Counted from the stretch's first letter, positions 1-12,959 are shown. The stretch: 64,000 nt of DNA from Nectonema munidae (GCA_030549495.1 JAUIRK010000945.1:512001-576000), one strand, 5' to 3'. Notes: generated by a model not told the origin, from the sequence alone. Numbers and translations: made by a program.

Positions 1-954
1 AATTTTAAATATGCAAAAATTTATAATATTTGGATCAATTTTATTGCTGGCTCAAGTGCACCAAAAATTGAGAACTTATTTGCGACTCCCAAATAACAAC
101 TACTTCCTTCCATGACCAAAATTCAAAAAACTCATACATTTGTTAATTTGAAAATGCTATTAGAAATATTTTTTGGAGTCGGAAAAATATTTGGCGATTC
201 CGACTCCACGTATTTGTAATCTTTGAGACTGAAACAATTTTGAGTGAAAAAAATTTTCACTGATGTGAAAAACTTTTTTGAGCATTAATCACTCCACATA
301 TGTATCATTTAGCGACTTTGACTTTAAGAATTTTTAAGTTTATGCAGCATCAAGCATTCTGTTTCAAATATTGTAAATCTCCAAAAAGTGTGATGTGACA
401 TGTACCATATATATTTCAAGGTCGTTTGTGAATGTCGATTTTAGATAGGCATTGAAAGATGGCTTGAATTTTAGACATTGCTGCTTTGTGTTGCAACCAA
501 AATGTTTGATCTATTTTCTTCAGAATCATTTATTAAATGTTCTATTGGCTTGTATTTGTAGTTTAGTGTCTTTCTTGTATTATCTTCAAAAGGAATTTAT
601 TGCCTATAACCTTTTTATCTAAGACAAAACGATGCGATTCATCAAGTGAATTTATCCCAAAAAAAATTCCAAAGGTATGTGATTCAAAAAAATTTTCCAA
701 AAAACTTTCAACTAATAAATTGAGCTTTGCTCATTTAAAAAATAATTTTAACGTAAAATAAAAAAGTTCATTCTTTAATTTTATTCAATTCTTCAGCCTT
801 CTTCTGTGAGTTGCTAAAAAGAGTGTATATGAATTAACTTTTTTAATCCAACTTATATGAATCTTTTATATGATTGTGATTCTGACTCCTTCTCAAAAGG
901 TGCCGCTTCACGGACTCGAGAATCCGACTCTACAACTCTGGTTATATCTTAGAG
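1..954. other. AT-rich stretch, no gene recognised
   Basis: I see no exon, repeat end or RNA gene that I can support here. It lies upstream of the NPC2-like exons and may be intron of that gene, because the exon at 1694 begins in phase 1 and needs an upstream coding exon that I could not find in this stretch. Confidence 0.3.
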
Positions 955-1572
955 CAGTGGTTCCCAACCTGGGGTTCGCGAACCCTTGGGGGTTCGTTTC
1001 ACTTTTTTCAAGGGGTACTTTATAAAGGTATCTGAAAAGTTTTTTTAAAATTTTTAACTCATATATACCACCCACATACATAAAATTGGTTGAAGTTCTC
1101 TTTCTTTTGAAGTCATGCCACTATCAAATTTTTGGTGTACATTTTGGGGTACTTTATTTCAAAATTGGTTCTAAAATCGTTGCTTATATTCCCATCGACA
1201 TATCTCTGTGAACAAGGCTTTTCTACACTTCTTGCCATTAAAACCAAAAACAGGGCAAGATTAAATGTTGAGGATGACTTGAGAGTCTGTTTATCGCAAA
1301 CCGAACCAAATATAGAAGAGCTTGTCAGTACAAAACAACCTCAAGCTTCTCATTGACTTCAATTTTTTCAAATATTTATTATTTATTTGTTTTTTGCATA
1401 ATAAATCATTTTTTATGAATATATATATTGAAATACATCTTTGACTGATGATTTGCGAGGTTTAAAATCAATTAGTGTGAAAAATCAAGATAAAAAAATT
1501 ATTTGGGGTTCGTCTAAGGCTGAAAATTTTTAAGGGGCACTTGGTGAAAAAAAGGTTGGAAAAAAACCTCTG
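955..1572 (+). mobile_element. Internally deleted hAT element (ZBED5-like)
   Basis: The left end reads CAGTGGTTCCCAACC and the right end is a diverged inverted copy finishing in CCTCTG, the CAGNGGTT type of end known for Charlie-like hAT elements. The flanking octamers TCTTAGAG (947-954) and CCTTAGGG (1573-1580) agree at 6 of 8 positions, consistent with an aged 8-bp hAT target duplication. The only protein left is at 1132-1356: about 55 recognisable residues of the hAT C-terminal dimerisation region ([17 protein letters not shown], then [11 protein letters not shown]) that match ZBED5-type transposases. The BED finger and RNase H-like core are absent, so this is a 618-bp nonautonomous derivative. 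Confidence 0.82.
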
Positions 1573-1693
1573 CCTTAGGGTATTCATCATTCCAATCAAT
1601 TCAACATACACAACGTGTATAACTGAGTCTTATCGGCAAAATCTGAGGGATGTTAGCGACCTTGTAATCGTTTTTTCTTCTTCACATTTTCAG

Positions 1694-3801
1694 AAAAAGT
1701 GATAAACGAAGGAGGCGTGAATAGCAAAATTTCTGCTGTCATCGTTGAACAAGACATTCCATTTTCGACAGATGCAAATCTTTGCAAGAAGAAACTCTTG
1801 CACTGTCCCCTTCTCACGACGCAAGCGTACACCTTCAACTCCAGCGTTGTCATTCCAAGCATCGCTGTTCCAGGCGTATCTCACCCTTTATATCCTTCAT
1901 TTCCTCTTTAGCGTAGACCTGTTCACTTTTCTCTTTATTTCCTAGTGATTCAGTTCCTTAATTTCTGTAGCCCGGTTCGATCTGGTTAAAACTAGGGATG
2001 TGCTGGATACTCGGATATCCACTTAAAATTTTATTTCTGGTATTCGGATATTCAAGCCGGCTAACTAACATTAAATTACTATTAATTTGAGGAATAACAA
2101 GAAAGATATAGATTTTATACAACTATGTTTAACTTTATTTCAATTATAGGGAAATTAAAAATAACATATGTGAATTAAAAAGATAACTTGAAAAAAAGTT
2201 TCTCTTTTTTTTCTTCTAAAAATTATAAAACTTTCATGTCAAATATTTTTTCTATCTACTACTTACAAATTCAAAATAAATAAATAAATAAACTTAAAAT
2301 TAATTAAAAAAAATTTAATTTTAGACTTTTTACTTTTTCACAAGTGCCAAAATATTTAAAATTTGAATAAATTTTAAGCAAAATCAAACTTTAACAATTT
2401 TTAATTAAATTTATGTAATAGTATTTTTTATCCTCTTATATTTAAAATAATTGTATTCGCTGTGTAATAATTCAAATAAAAAATCTCAAAAAAAAAAAAT
2501 TCCTCGCTTTAGTAAAAATAAAAACTCTAACTACAAAATTAAAATGATTTCAAAAATGAAAATTTATTTTTAAATCACCCCTTTCTCTCTCTCTCTCTAA
2601 ATATTTCCAATTAGCAAGTTTTTCTATTTTTTGATTTGCTGTTAAATGTATGAATAAATGCAACTAGATCCCAATTTTTCTTCCTCCGCTTAGCGCATTG
2701 GGAACTTTTTCCTTCATCTTGTTTTTTCCAAGCTAAATTTTCTTTATGAAAAAAATATTTAACTCCATATGCAAAGGCGTATTAATTTGGTTTGTGACGA
2801 TTTATGTGAATTAGTTTTCATTTAGATTCTCTTTCACAATTTGCTTAAAATTAAAAATATTTTCCGTTTGAAAAATAAAAGGCATGTTTTAGTAAGATTT
2901 TCTTTAAATCTTCAATTTTGATCATTTAAACAATCTTAAGACAAAATGGCTGAATTTAAAAACAAATAATTATTTTATAAACAAAACTGACTTATTTGAG
3001 TTTATGAAAAACATATTTATACAAGAAAGACAATTTCATTTATTTGAAATAACGCAGGAGAAAAATGATGATAATAATAATAATAATAATAATAGGCAAA
3101 AAAAGGTGCATGATTATAATTATTCAACAGATTTACATTCAGGACGTACTGAGAATAAATCCGCAATTTATTTTACAAAAAGTTTTTCAATCAAGAACGC
3201 AGTGTTATATCGGAGTGAGCTCTAACTTCACATTTTTAAACACATAAAAGTTTGGCTATGACGGGGCGAGGGTGAACAAATTTGTTTGGTCCGCTCATAA
3301 CATTATATATTTTTTATATTAGTCAAAAAATTCTGTAATCAAAGAATCGAAAAATGTTCACCAATTAAAAAAGCTATTGACTCCTTCTCATGATTTCCTT
3401 TTTTAATAAGTAAAGAAAAGGTATAGGAATCTTTGGGTATAACTTTGTCTGCTATTTTTTAGCCTTCAAATGAAATTTTGTTCCTTTGACATTAAAGTTT
3501 TTGTGAATCATCATCACTAGTGAATATAGTGTGGAAATCATTAATATATAACATATGGAAAATATCTTTTAACAACCATTGACATATGGTCTACTTTTTG
3601 AGTAAATAATCCAAGACAACATTTTTTTTGCAAAAACAGTTTATAAGTCTAAGTGATCTTAGCGCCAGATTTCACTATATACTTTCTACCTTTTTACATC
3701 TGGCAATCAAATTTTTTTAGCTGAATTTAAAAGTCAAGTTGGAATTGTTGAGCCAGAGTGCTGCTATTTGGTGCGTGGAGATTGCAGTTCATGTTTCCTA
3801 A
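1694..3801 (+). CDS. NPC2: NPC2-like ML-domain lipid-binding protein, 3' part (two exons)
   Basis: NPC2/ML proteins are small secreted or lysosomal carriers that bind sterols or other lipids in a beta-sandwich pocket. Exon 1694-1875 follows a CAG acceptor, starts in phase 1 and ends with GGC before GTATCT. It encodes SKISAVIVEQDIPFSTDAN, then a Cys-x6-Cys pair (LCKKKLLHCPL) matching the family loop with the C93-C99 disulfide of human NPC2, then AYTFNSSVVIPSIAVPG. Exon 3721-3801 follows TTTTTTTAG, starts in phase 0 as required, and encodes LNLKVKLELLSQSAAIWCVE then IAVHVS and a TAA stop. This is the family's C-terminal strand, with the Cys that normally pairs with an N-terminal Cys. The signal peptide and first conserved cysteines are not seen and must lie further upstream. 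The 1.8-kb intron holds repeats. The family call is firm; the paralogue is not resolved. Confidence 0.78.
3068..3094. repeat. (AAT)n microsatellite
   Basis: A GATGAT start followed by about seven AAT units, inside the NPC2-like intron. The short reading frames over it are low-complexity artefacts. Confidence 0.8.
3324..3360 (+). repeat. Fragment of the hairpin repeat family seen at 60 kb
   Basis: The string ATTCTGTAATCAAAGAATCG and its neighbours recur at about 60081 and, inverted, at about 60480 and in part at 49340. This is a short piece of that family in the NPC2-like intron. Confidence 0.5.
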
Positions 3802-4692
3802 TTCCTGTCCTACCAATGTCATTTCTCCTAACACTTCTACTTCCATAACACTTGAAAAATTTTTCCAACATCTCGCCAAAACGTCATCTCTTCTTTACTT
3901 CCCTTTGTGATGTGAAGTTTCACAATTTTTACGTTTAAATAAATCTTTGCTTCGATGCATCTTGAATTTTTGGGAGGTGGAGTCGTTATGACGCATTCAA
4001 AGTGGGTGTGAGGGGAAGTGCTTGCTGAAACTTTATTAACCCCCAAGTTAACTAATATCCCATAACCCTTTTCAAAGAAACCCAAAAGATTTCTTTTTTA
4101 TACAGTACTTTTATATCAACTTATATGGTATGCCTTTAGGACCAATATTTTGAAAACTTGCGGTCTACATGCAAAGCTATGTACTTAGTTAGAGACCATT
4201 TTCTACACTAGGAAACTGGTGCATAAAAATAAGGATGAAGTATCCTTAAAAAATAGCCAAATATATTCCCACATTGCTCAGAATTGTGAATGGAGAAGGG
4301 CGCCACACTGAAAGCCTTATTAAATGATAAATAAAAATCTTTAAAACTGAACTTCCATTTTATAGTATCTGCTGAAAGTGAAGATTTTAACCACCTTCCT
4401 GCTATTTCCTAGGGCGGAGGAATATGCACCTTTTTACAACCTTCGAAGTTTGCTCTATCAGCTAATAATAATAATAATCTATAAATCTAAATATGCTTTT
4501 CATCATTTTATATCAATATACCTTATGTGTGTGTTTATATGAATTTAAACGGAACATTTTTAGTGTAGTATGATAGGAAAGTATTAAAAACACATACCTA
4601 TTATTACTTAATGTGATAAACCTTTCATTAGCATATTGCTTTGAAAAGTGAAGATATCTTAACTTTAATGCTGAGTGAGAATGACTTTCTTA

Positions 4693-5642
4693 TAGTGATG
4701 TATCGGATATCCGCATATGTGGATCATTCGCAAAATGTTTTACAACCTCTTTCGCGGATTTTTTTCATGTTAACATTTGCAATTTAAAATCTTTACGTTA
4801 TAAATCGGGGGCGTGAGTAATGTTGGTTAGATAATGGGTTTCGATAACTCAAGGTCTTGGGTTCGATCCCGCATCGAGCCATCTTTACATTATAGCTACT
4901 TTTCTAATTTTTGCATTATAGCTACTTTTCTCGATCCGAGATTCAAAAGTAAATTGTTCATCAATTTTGAAACAACAAATAAAGTAAAAACTTTTCTTTT
5001 GAATTTATATGATGAGGATAAGATTGATAATAATAATAATAGTAGCATAGAAGTAAAAAGCTGCAAAAAAATGAAGAAAAGTGCTAATGAAGTTTATAAT
5101 ACCTCTTTGAATGAAGCTATGCACTCTATTCTAAACTCTAGTGGTGAAGAAGAAAACGCGAAAGAAAATGAAGATAATGAAGCTTTTAAAGAAGACATAA
5201 CGAAGTATCAGAAAGAAAGAAGAATTAATGGCACGGCTAATCAAAGCTTAGCTTCATGGAAAACTCAAAAAGAAGAATTTCCATTTTTATCAAAAATGGC
5301 ATGTCATTTACCTTACCTGTCCTCCTAGAACTGATCAAAGCGAGCAGCTCTTTAGCAGCGTCGGAAATATTAATACTGACAAAAAAAAGAGATTACTACG
5401 GGAAAAAGTAGAAAAAGTGTTTTAAAAATTTTTTTACCTGTAATTAATATTGATTATTATTTTTCTAATTATCCTGATTTAGGCTTTTTTACATTTGTGA
5501 AGGGATTAAAATAGTGAGATACGGTAAAATATAAATCATAATTTTTTAAAAATATTTTGGATATTCGCTTCCTTCCGCTAGGATGTCAAATCTAATATCC
5601 GCGTCCACGGATGCAAAAAAATTCACATCCGATACATCTCTA
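4693..5642 (+). mobile_element. Internally deleted Ac/ZBED-type hAT element
   Basis: The ends are TAGTGATGTATCGGAT on the left and its near-exact inverse ATCCGATACATCTCTA on the right, the TAGRGATGNATCGG type of Ac-like hAT elements. The flanking octamers CTTTCTTA and GTTTCTTT match at 6 of 8. The reading frame from about 4915 gives hAT transposase C-terminal sequence: ATFLDPRFKSKLF, then ITKYQKERRIN, FPFLSKMA, and after two in-frame stops LFSSVGNINTDKKKRLL, which is the hAT dimerisation motif. The N-terminal BED finger and most of the catalytic core are missing. A SINE is inserted near the left end (4803-4880). Confidence 0.8.
4803..4880 (+). mobile_element. tRNA-derived SINE, head only
   Basis: A tRNA-like monomer with an A-box region (GTGAGTAATGTTGGTTAGA) and a strong B box (GGGTTCGATCCCGC). 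It is flanked by a 14-bp target duplication: ATCTTTACGTTATA at 4789-4802 and ATCTTTACATTATA at 4881-4894, one mismatch. The duplication falls within hAT sequence, so the SINE is younger than the hAT. Unlike the full-length copy at 32090, it lacks the 3' body with the TAGTTCGATA and AAAACAC motifs, so the tRNA part was copied without its tail. Confidence 0.85.
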
Positions 5643-8393
5643 GTTTCTTTTATGAAAAAAGTTTTTTCAAACAGCCCATTCGATCTGCAAAAGGAACTGA
5701 GCGCCAAAAACTCTGCATACACTACTCAATGTCAACATCAACATCTGGCAAAGCAGAGATTTGGAGCGAAGAGCATTTTTACTCCATCCCACCAATCCAA
5801 GAATGATGAACACATGTCTCAGAGTGGTTGAGAATTTAACGAAAAATTCGCGAAACTGGGCGATTTTTATTTACTCATAATGTTTGCTTTTTAACGACGA
5901 GGTATTTTTTTTTTTAACATTTTTTATTTTTAGCCGAATCTAAGTTTTTGTGTATAAAAGCATTGACGATTTGTTGCCATTTTTAGTGTGTAAGTGTCAT
6001 TTTTAAAAATTGAAAATATCAATTTTACCATTCTATATTTCAATTTTTGGGGAATAATCAAAAATGTATAGTACCTGCTTTTGTATAAGAGTATCTTTTA
6101 TATATAATTTTTTTTTTGATATTTATTCAAAAGAGCTTTTTAACAATTAAAATGTTCTATTCATAAGTGAAATTGAAATCATTACAGCATAAGATATGTA
6201 AAGAAATAGCCCAAAACGCGTTGAGATAGATTACCTCCATTTAAATTATGTAGTATTTTTAAATGACAAATAGAGAATATTTTTTTATAAATCAGAAATA
6301 AGCCTTTTTGACTATCAATATTATTTGACATTGAAGAAACCGTTGGAGATAAAATTGTTTGTTAAATTTAGGAACGCATTCAGAACTTAATTCTGACTGC
6401 CTTGAACAAAATGAATTTGATTTTATAAATACTAACTCTTTGAGAATTTGTTTTTACAAGATCATCCTCTGTCTTATATTCATTTTTTAACAATAAACAT
6501 TGAAATCCGGATAACTATTTATATCCTTAAAGTTTTGACTGTTTTTCTCGAAGACTAATAACACGGTGTATATCTGAATCTGACATTGTAAACAAATTTT
6601 CTATATTTTAATCAAAAAAATTTGTTTACAATAAAATAACAATTAGACATTTTTAAGACATCAAAGAGAGTTTATGACGTCGAGGAATAGCGTGAAGTGA
6701 TCACAGATTTTGACCGTTGTCGATGGTCACTGACCCTGAGATCATTTAAAGTCCGAGAGATGACCCTCGTTATTGTGTCTTCTGTAATGTTAAAAAAGTC
6801 ATTGAAAAAGACTAACAAACGCTTTATTTTCAAAGATCAGACAAAAATTTTACGAAAGAAGCACCCAGAACAAAACCAATTAGGACATTTTAATTTCTAA
6901 GCTTAAAATTTATATTGTTAATTAAAACATTACTGGCATTAAATTTTAACGTTTTTCTCCACGAAATAATTTTAGAAAGAGAAATCAAGAAAATCATTAC
7001 CTTCAGCTTCAATGGAACAGTTGAGTCCATAAAATAAAAGTAGTGCGTTACATTTAATAAAATCTCGGTTAAAAAATACAGGAGATGAGTTTTCAAAAAC
7101 TTGGGCAAAGGATTAACGAAAAAATGATTTGGAGAAAACACGTTTATAATTTATTTTTTTTATACGTATAAAATGAAAATTTTTTATTTAGCTAAATCTT
7201 GAGTATACAGTACATATGTACTTTTTAAATGAAAACACAAAAAATGGAAAGTTACTTTTAGCATTTTTCTTCTCGGGATAAAATATGTAGAAAGATTTTT
7301 TCATAGGAAATCTATCTTGACACTTTCAGGATGTATCAATCTGTAAGATTCAATTAAATCAATAGAGCAGGCGATTACTTTTCATGAACTTTCGTTTTAA
7401 AAAGGTTTCAAAGATTACTGGCATCAAATTTATAAAATAAAATGTTTATCATCCAACAAAGAGGAAGTTAAGTTAAGAATCGTTTGAGAGGTTAGAACCC
7501 ATCCTTTGTGATATGGTTATCTCACGCTAAATGGAAGTGAGACTCCTTGACATTCCATCCCATAACGATACCTTCTAACATTTGTTATAATGACATTCAC
7601 AAAGAATGAGGAGAAAATTAAATCGAATCAAAAATATAAAAAGAATATTCCAAAAATCTGGATAAAACCACTAAATTGTCCAGCACACAGAAATCTTCAG
7701 TAAAAGGAGAAAGATTTATGCGATCTATGGTGAACACAAGAAAATAGCAATTTTGTTGAATATATAATAAAAATGAATACTTTGGAAAAATGAAATTCCA
7801 AGTTTCAAAAGAAAAGAAATTAAGAGCGTCCATTTTAAAATATGATAAAATTTTTAAATTATTTCTTCACGATCTATCAAATAAAATTTATATTTTTTCT
7901 TTAGACAAAAATTTTGACGAAGATTTATAAAAAAAAATTCAATAAAATTTATAAAATTAGAGTAGATGGTGTTAAAAATTTTTAAATTAAATTTTAACAT
8001 TTTTTAAGTCTTTTTTATAAAAGATTTTATTTTTACTTAATATTATTGTAAATGAGATATTTTATCAAAGTTATTTTGAAAACTTTATTATTTATTTACA
8101 TTATCCTCAGTCTTACAGATATTTTATCTTTCAAAAATTTTATCGCCTGCTTTTCTTTCTGAAAAAAAAGTTTCTTAAAGTTCGATTTCATTTTAAAATT
8201 TTAAATGTTGGCTAAAAGTTAAAACAAACACACATTTTTGAAAAGTAGTGCATTTTCTTTTATGATATGATTGTGAAAGGAAATACTGAAAGAAATGAGA
8301 AAAGAAGAAAAAAGGAGGATGAACTTGAAGAGTTTGTAGAAGTAAATAATGAAGAGGAAAAGTTCATTAACAGAGAAAGTATTTGCATCTAAC
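5643..8393. other. Repeat-poor AT-rich interval with one unassigned ORF
   Basis: No gene is recognised. The tract around 6690-6900 has an open frame and somewhat higher G+C (FDRCRWSLTLRSFKVREMTL) after an AG that could be a splice acceptor, but it matches no family I know. The rest is AT-rich with no repeat ends seen. Confidence 0.3.
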
Positions 8394-8397
8394 TTAA

Positions 8398-8519
8398 CCC
8401 ATTTAGTGCCAAAGTTCCCAAAGGAAGCGCAGAGAAAGTCTTGTTTTGAATAGAATTAAATATAGATGATTGAAGTCATCTATATACGTTTACTTTGGGA
8501 ACAATTGAAACTAAATGGG
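8398..8519. mobile_element. TTAA-flanked piggyBac-type MITE
   Basis: A 122-bp element bounded by TTAA at both ends (8394-8397 and 8520-8523), with inverted ends CCCATTTAGTGCCAAAGTTC and its imperfect inverse finishing in ACTAAATGGG. Both ends carry GTTCCCAAAG or its inverse about 16 bp in. The centre has an imperfect dyad (ATAGATGATTGAAGTCATCT). There is no coding capacity. The TTAA target and CCC start fit piggyBac mobilisation. Confidence 0.85.
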
Positions 8520-9264
8520 TTAATTAAAAAAGAATTTTTCTCTACAACGAACTAAGTTGAGTAACACTAAAACATTATTTATAATTAAAAATAATTGAAT
8601 TATTTTATATTAATTATTTTGGATATTTACCCTATTTCTTCTTCTTGATCAAATTTTTTTTCACATCTGTAAACATTTGAAATTTGGAAAGTTAGTGATT
8701 TTAGTTTGATTAAGATCTTATATCAGTTTTTCAAGAAAGAAATGGAAATTTGGTTGATTTACAATCGTGAATCTCGAGAAACGTATTTTCTTTAAATATC
8801 CTTCGGAATCTTCCGAAAATATTCGGATATATTCGGAATCGCATAGGAAAATTTGATTTGTGCCTTTCGATACCTCACTTCACATTCTCTTTATTTCTAG
8901 GAGGGATTTAAAAAAGTTAAATTTTTGAAACTATTTTAAAATTTAAATAAATGAATTTTAAATTTGTATTTCACTCCATTTATTGATGTTTCAAATCCAA
9001 GGACATACAATAATTACAATTAAATTTCCAACTTTACACATATGAAGATCTTAGCTACCAAAATTTAATATAGTGGGAAAAAAGGAAATCAAAAGATGGA
9101 AAAATATATCTGTTTGTTATTCGGGTATTGAATTAAAAAAAAGCTAATAAATTTAAATACAATATCTGAAAGCTTATTATTCCTTATTTATGCGTCTATA
9201 TAAATAAGAAAAGTGTTAAATTGCATAGATTTTTGTATTTAAATTTAATGTCACTTTGTATTTT

Positions 9265-9366
9265 GGGGTGGTGCTTATTTACAGGGTTTCGATAACTCAA
9301 GGTCTTGGGTTCGATCCCGCATCAAGCCTAATTTTTCTTCATAGTTCGATACAAGCAGCGCAATTC
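9265..9366 (+). mobile_element. tRNA-derived SINE, degenerate copy
   Basis: It contains the family's GATAACTCAAGGTCTTGGG and B box GGGTTCGATCCCGC, then part of the 3' body (ATAGTTCGATACAAGC, GCGCAATT). The 5' head is badly decayed and the last part of the body is missing. Confidence 0.7.
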
Positions 9367-9747
9367 GAATCGTGATCGTATACCCTCTTAAGAATGGAAA
9401 TCAAAATCAGATTCTACAAAAAACTGGCAACGTCCCAAGATAAAGCCAAAATCTATTTTAAAAAGTTTTTCCTTCAATTGGACTTTTTCACAAATGAAAT
9501 AAACCTCTTTTAGCTTTGTTATTTATAAAAAAAAAATTTATAAGTAAATTAAGTTTTAATTGATGATTGATTGATGGAAAGATGAAGACCAATGAAAGCA
9601 TGGAATGAAGTGATTCACCACGATATGGAAAAAAGAAAGCTTGTGCGAAGGGATGCCAAAGAAACAATGTAATGGCGTAGTTGTTGCAGGAAACTCGTTG
9701 ACCCCAACTCTTTGGGAACAATAACCAGGCATCAAAGGCAAAATGGA

Positions 9748-9935
9748 TGATGATGATAATGATGATGATATTTATTTTTATATATTCCGGGCCAAGGTCA
9801 AGTAAATTTTGTTTCGGGCACCCTGTTCCCCAAGGAATAAAAAAAGAAATCGAAGAGCACACCCAATTTCCGCGTAAAATTGAAGTTAATTTCACTCCCC
9901 CTCCCCCCTCCTCTTTTTTTTTAAAAAAGTTGTCA
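9748..9935 (-). mobile_element. 3' end of an unclassified LINE with microsatellite tail
   Basis: Read on the minus strand, a 3'-UTR-like tract (GGGGAACAGGGTGCCCG, then GACCTTGGCCCGG) runs into AAAAATAAAT and an (ATC)n tail. The same layout, AAATAAAT followed by a simple repeat, ends the LINE copies at 36050 and 49809. No reverse transcriptase survives here. The assignment is by analogy and modest. Confidence 0.4.
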
Positions 9936-9949
9936 TAACATTTCAAACG

Positions 9950-12690
9950 CCGAAAAATAGAACATATGTACGCGGTGATAGGTTGGAAGTAGGAATCCTC
10001 TTCTTAAACTTTTGTCTCTCTTGTCTACGTCCTTGACACCCAGCTTCTTCTTTTTCATATCTGCCCTTGCATTTTGTGACTATATACACTTCCTTTCGCC
10101 TTACACTCGATTCATGCAAAATCTTTGTCATTCTCCCATCTTCTTTACTTCTAGGTATAAATTAGTCTTTGAATTTTGCAGATAATTGTTAAAGTTATAA
10201 TTGCTCAAATTTAAAATCAATTAGAAAAAGTTTGATTATTATCACATGAATTGATTATTATCACTTCAAAAATAAGAACAGAGGATTTGGATTTTTGTAT
10301 TGGAATCATCATGGCAAACGTGTTTGTAACAACTGTCATCCATCTTCTTGTCGATTTTTTTTTACAAAAGCAACACTTTTAATATTAGACACTTTGTCAT
10401 TTTCACTTTATTTTGTTCCAATTTAACAAAGCAAAAAAGAGTAACAATCCAACTTTCTAAAACATATATTCCATGCAAAGTTTTGGGAGGAATCTGAAAA
10501 TATTCTTTAAAAATAAAATTTGGAATTCCTTTGATCCGAGATCATTTGTAAAGATTTTTCGATTGGTAGAATATCCATTTTTAGCTAGCAATCATAGAAA
10601 GGCGCTAAAATAAGAGTTTGCTAAAATGTTATATAAATCTAGCATTCTTCAGCCACTACTTTTTCTTCTGAGAGAGAGAGAGAGAGAGAAAAAATTTATT
10701 GATATGAAAAAGTTCAAAAGAATCATAATTAAATAAAATGAGTGCATGTATACTCATAATATGAACATTCAGATATTGTACAAGATCATCGTTATGGGAT
10801 AAATCAATAGCCAAAATGGCCGTTACTCAGATTTTCCCGATGTTACGAGATTTTCAGATTCTACTTGCGACCTTTTCAAAATTTTCATCCAGTTGATTTC
10901 TTCTATTCAAAATGGTGAACGAATCATTTTTCCTTGGAGCAAAGGAAAGGAGAATGCTTTTGATTTCAATCTTCTGTCTGTCGCTGGAAGCATTCTGATT
11001 GGTTGAAATTAATTTATATATATATGTTTTGTGTGTATTTTTATATGGTTTCGCTCGAAACGACCAAAGGACCGGCTAGTATCCTTGAAGACAGTTGCCG
11101 CTTCTCTTCTATTAATTTGAAAGGGGGCTAAAAGTGCGATTATTATTATTATTATTATCAATTAGCCAAACAGTTAAAATTATGCGTTGTCACTTCTCTT
11201 CCTCTATTTTTGATTGATTCAAGAAGATAAGATGCAAAATTTTGTGCGAAATTTATTTGTCTGGTTTAATTTAAACAAAGCTAATCTTGTCTCAGCTTCA
11301 CATAACCACAATAAGTCCTAAGTCCATCCCTTCAAACCTGCCATTTTATGATTTTGTTTATACCCTAAAAGTTATGAATATTGTCAAATCTTAGCGTATT
11401 CAAGGATAAATAAGCACAGCCAACACTGGCACGCAATTTAAAGGCAAACTTAAAAAAGGCGTCTACCTTATTTTTATACATCTCATTAAGAATAAAAATG
11501 ATTCTTTTAAGTCCGAACGTTGTACTTGAAATCAGAATGAAACTTTTCCATTCTTTAGAAACAAAAATAGAGTCATTCATCATTTTACCAGCGACCTCTC
11601 ATCATCATGATCATTGGTATCATTATCTCATTCAGAATCACTTTGTAAATCGATAGATCGAAGGTTCACTCTAATCCTATACATTCGATATTATCTTTTT
11701 CAACAAATTCTTCAGAATTAAAAGGCAGTATTTGAAAAGTTCCAACTCCTAGATAGGTTCATCTTCTTCATTATTATTCAAACGTTCATTGCGATTGGCA
11801 AGAGAAGAAAAGTGAATTGGATTGATGAACTTTGCGTTTGGAGTAAGATTGCACATCTTTCAAAGATTTCACTGAAAAAATAACTTCCTTACAAATGCAA
11901 GAATTGCTAAAAAGTGTAAAAATGGTAAGTGGTCATTTAGAGTATAAATAGGATCGATTGTGATTATAATCAGAATCACTGAAATTCGTGGAATCGTAAT
12001 GATAATCATATTGCCATTTTTAAAAATAAACACAAAATCCGAATCAAAATCAGAACTGGAGAACCACAAAAATCCTTTAGTAGCTCTCCGATCTTTTCAG
12101 GTATACATCAGGAGAACGAGCAGAATTTGTTGATAAGCTATGAACTGAGCTCCACTGCATCTCCGCTATCGAGCCAACTACAAAGTAGAATCCAAGGGTA
12201 GAGCGAAAAATTTTTCATTCTGACTGTCAGAAGTTTAGTAAACCTGCTCTTTAAAGCTTGACTGGCATGAGGGATAAGTATATGCATATTCCAACGAATC
12301 ATGCATCAGCACATATGATCCAATAAGCTATACTGGAAAATAAAGCAATCCATCTTTCCAGAGCTAACTAAAAACTCATATTGTAATTGTGATCAGGAAA
12401 GACTGAGGAAGTTGAAACGCATGAAGATGAGAACTTGTGATGTGTACCATTATATTCTTCGCATTGAATAAGGGAAATTAAACAGATTATTGATTTTACA
12501 AGTTTATTTAAAAATTAGCCTGTCTTCGTTAGTTAAAAAAAAGTTTAAAAAAAAATTAAAAAATTTTAATAATATTTAAAAAAAAATTTTAGTTAAAAAA
12601 GCTTGAGGGCTTTTTTATATAGACGCTCTGTGAGTATTTTATGTGGTGTGATGAAATAGACTTGTTATATGCGTCATGCTTATTAATTCA
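9950..12690. other. No gene recognised; simple repeats
   Basis: It holds an (AG)n run near 10671-10690 and an (ATT)n run near 11138-11160. Several short open frames are present (11365-11583 and 11869-12069 on the minus strand), but none has recognisable motifs. The right end leads into the promoter of the M2 peptidase gene. Confidence 0.3.
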
Positions 12691-12698
12691 TCGCACGT

Positions 12699-12903
12699 CC
12701 AATCATATTGCTTTTTCACATTGACGAGCATGCATACTTTTCTTGTATTAATTTTTCATTGGTTACTATTACAGGGCTATACGTAACACATCAAGTTAAT
12801 CACACACAAAATGGTGGAATCTTATTGGCTATTTAACTTTCACAAGCATTAGTAGTTTCTTGTTTTTCATTGGCCAATACAAAATATTATGCATTCATAT
12901 AAA
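12699..12903 (+). promoter_or_regulatory. Core promoter: four CCAAT boxes and a TATA box
   Basis: CCAAT at 12699-12703 and inverted CCAAT (ATTGG) at 12758-12762, 12824-12828 and 12868-12872 (the last within the palindrome ATTGGCCAAT) are spaced about 44-66 bp apart, then TATAAA lies at 12898-12903. CCAAT boxes usually bind NF-Y. A TATA box here would place the transcription start near 12925-12935, downstream of the first in-frame ATG (12912) but upstream of the second (12960), so it helps decide the start codon of the peptidase gene. The role is inferred from motif and position. Confidence 0.55.
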
Positions 12904-12959
12904 CCTAAAGGATGTATTTTATCAAACATCATTCATTATTCAAAATTTTCACATTCAAG

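Noticed and set aside
1998-2060. CTAGGGATGTGCTGG...TCGGATATCC resembles an Ac-type hAT end
   Set aside because: No matching inverted end or target duplication was found downstream, so a boundary cannot be drawn.
5583-5831. 82-residue ORF across the right end of the hAT element
   Set aside because: It straddles the hAT terminus at 5642 and has no domain; it is a chance frame.
9488-9946. 152-residue minus-strand ORF
   Set aside because: Reads through a LINE-like 3' UTR and a microsatellite (poly-Ile stretch); not a gene.
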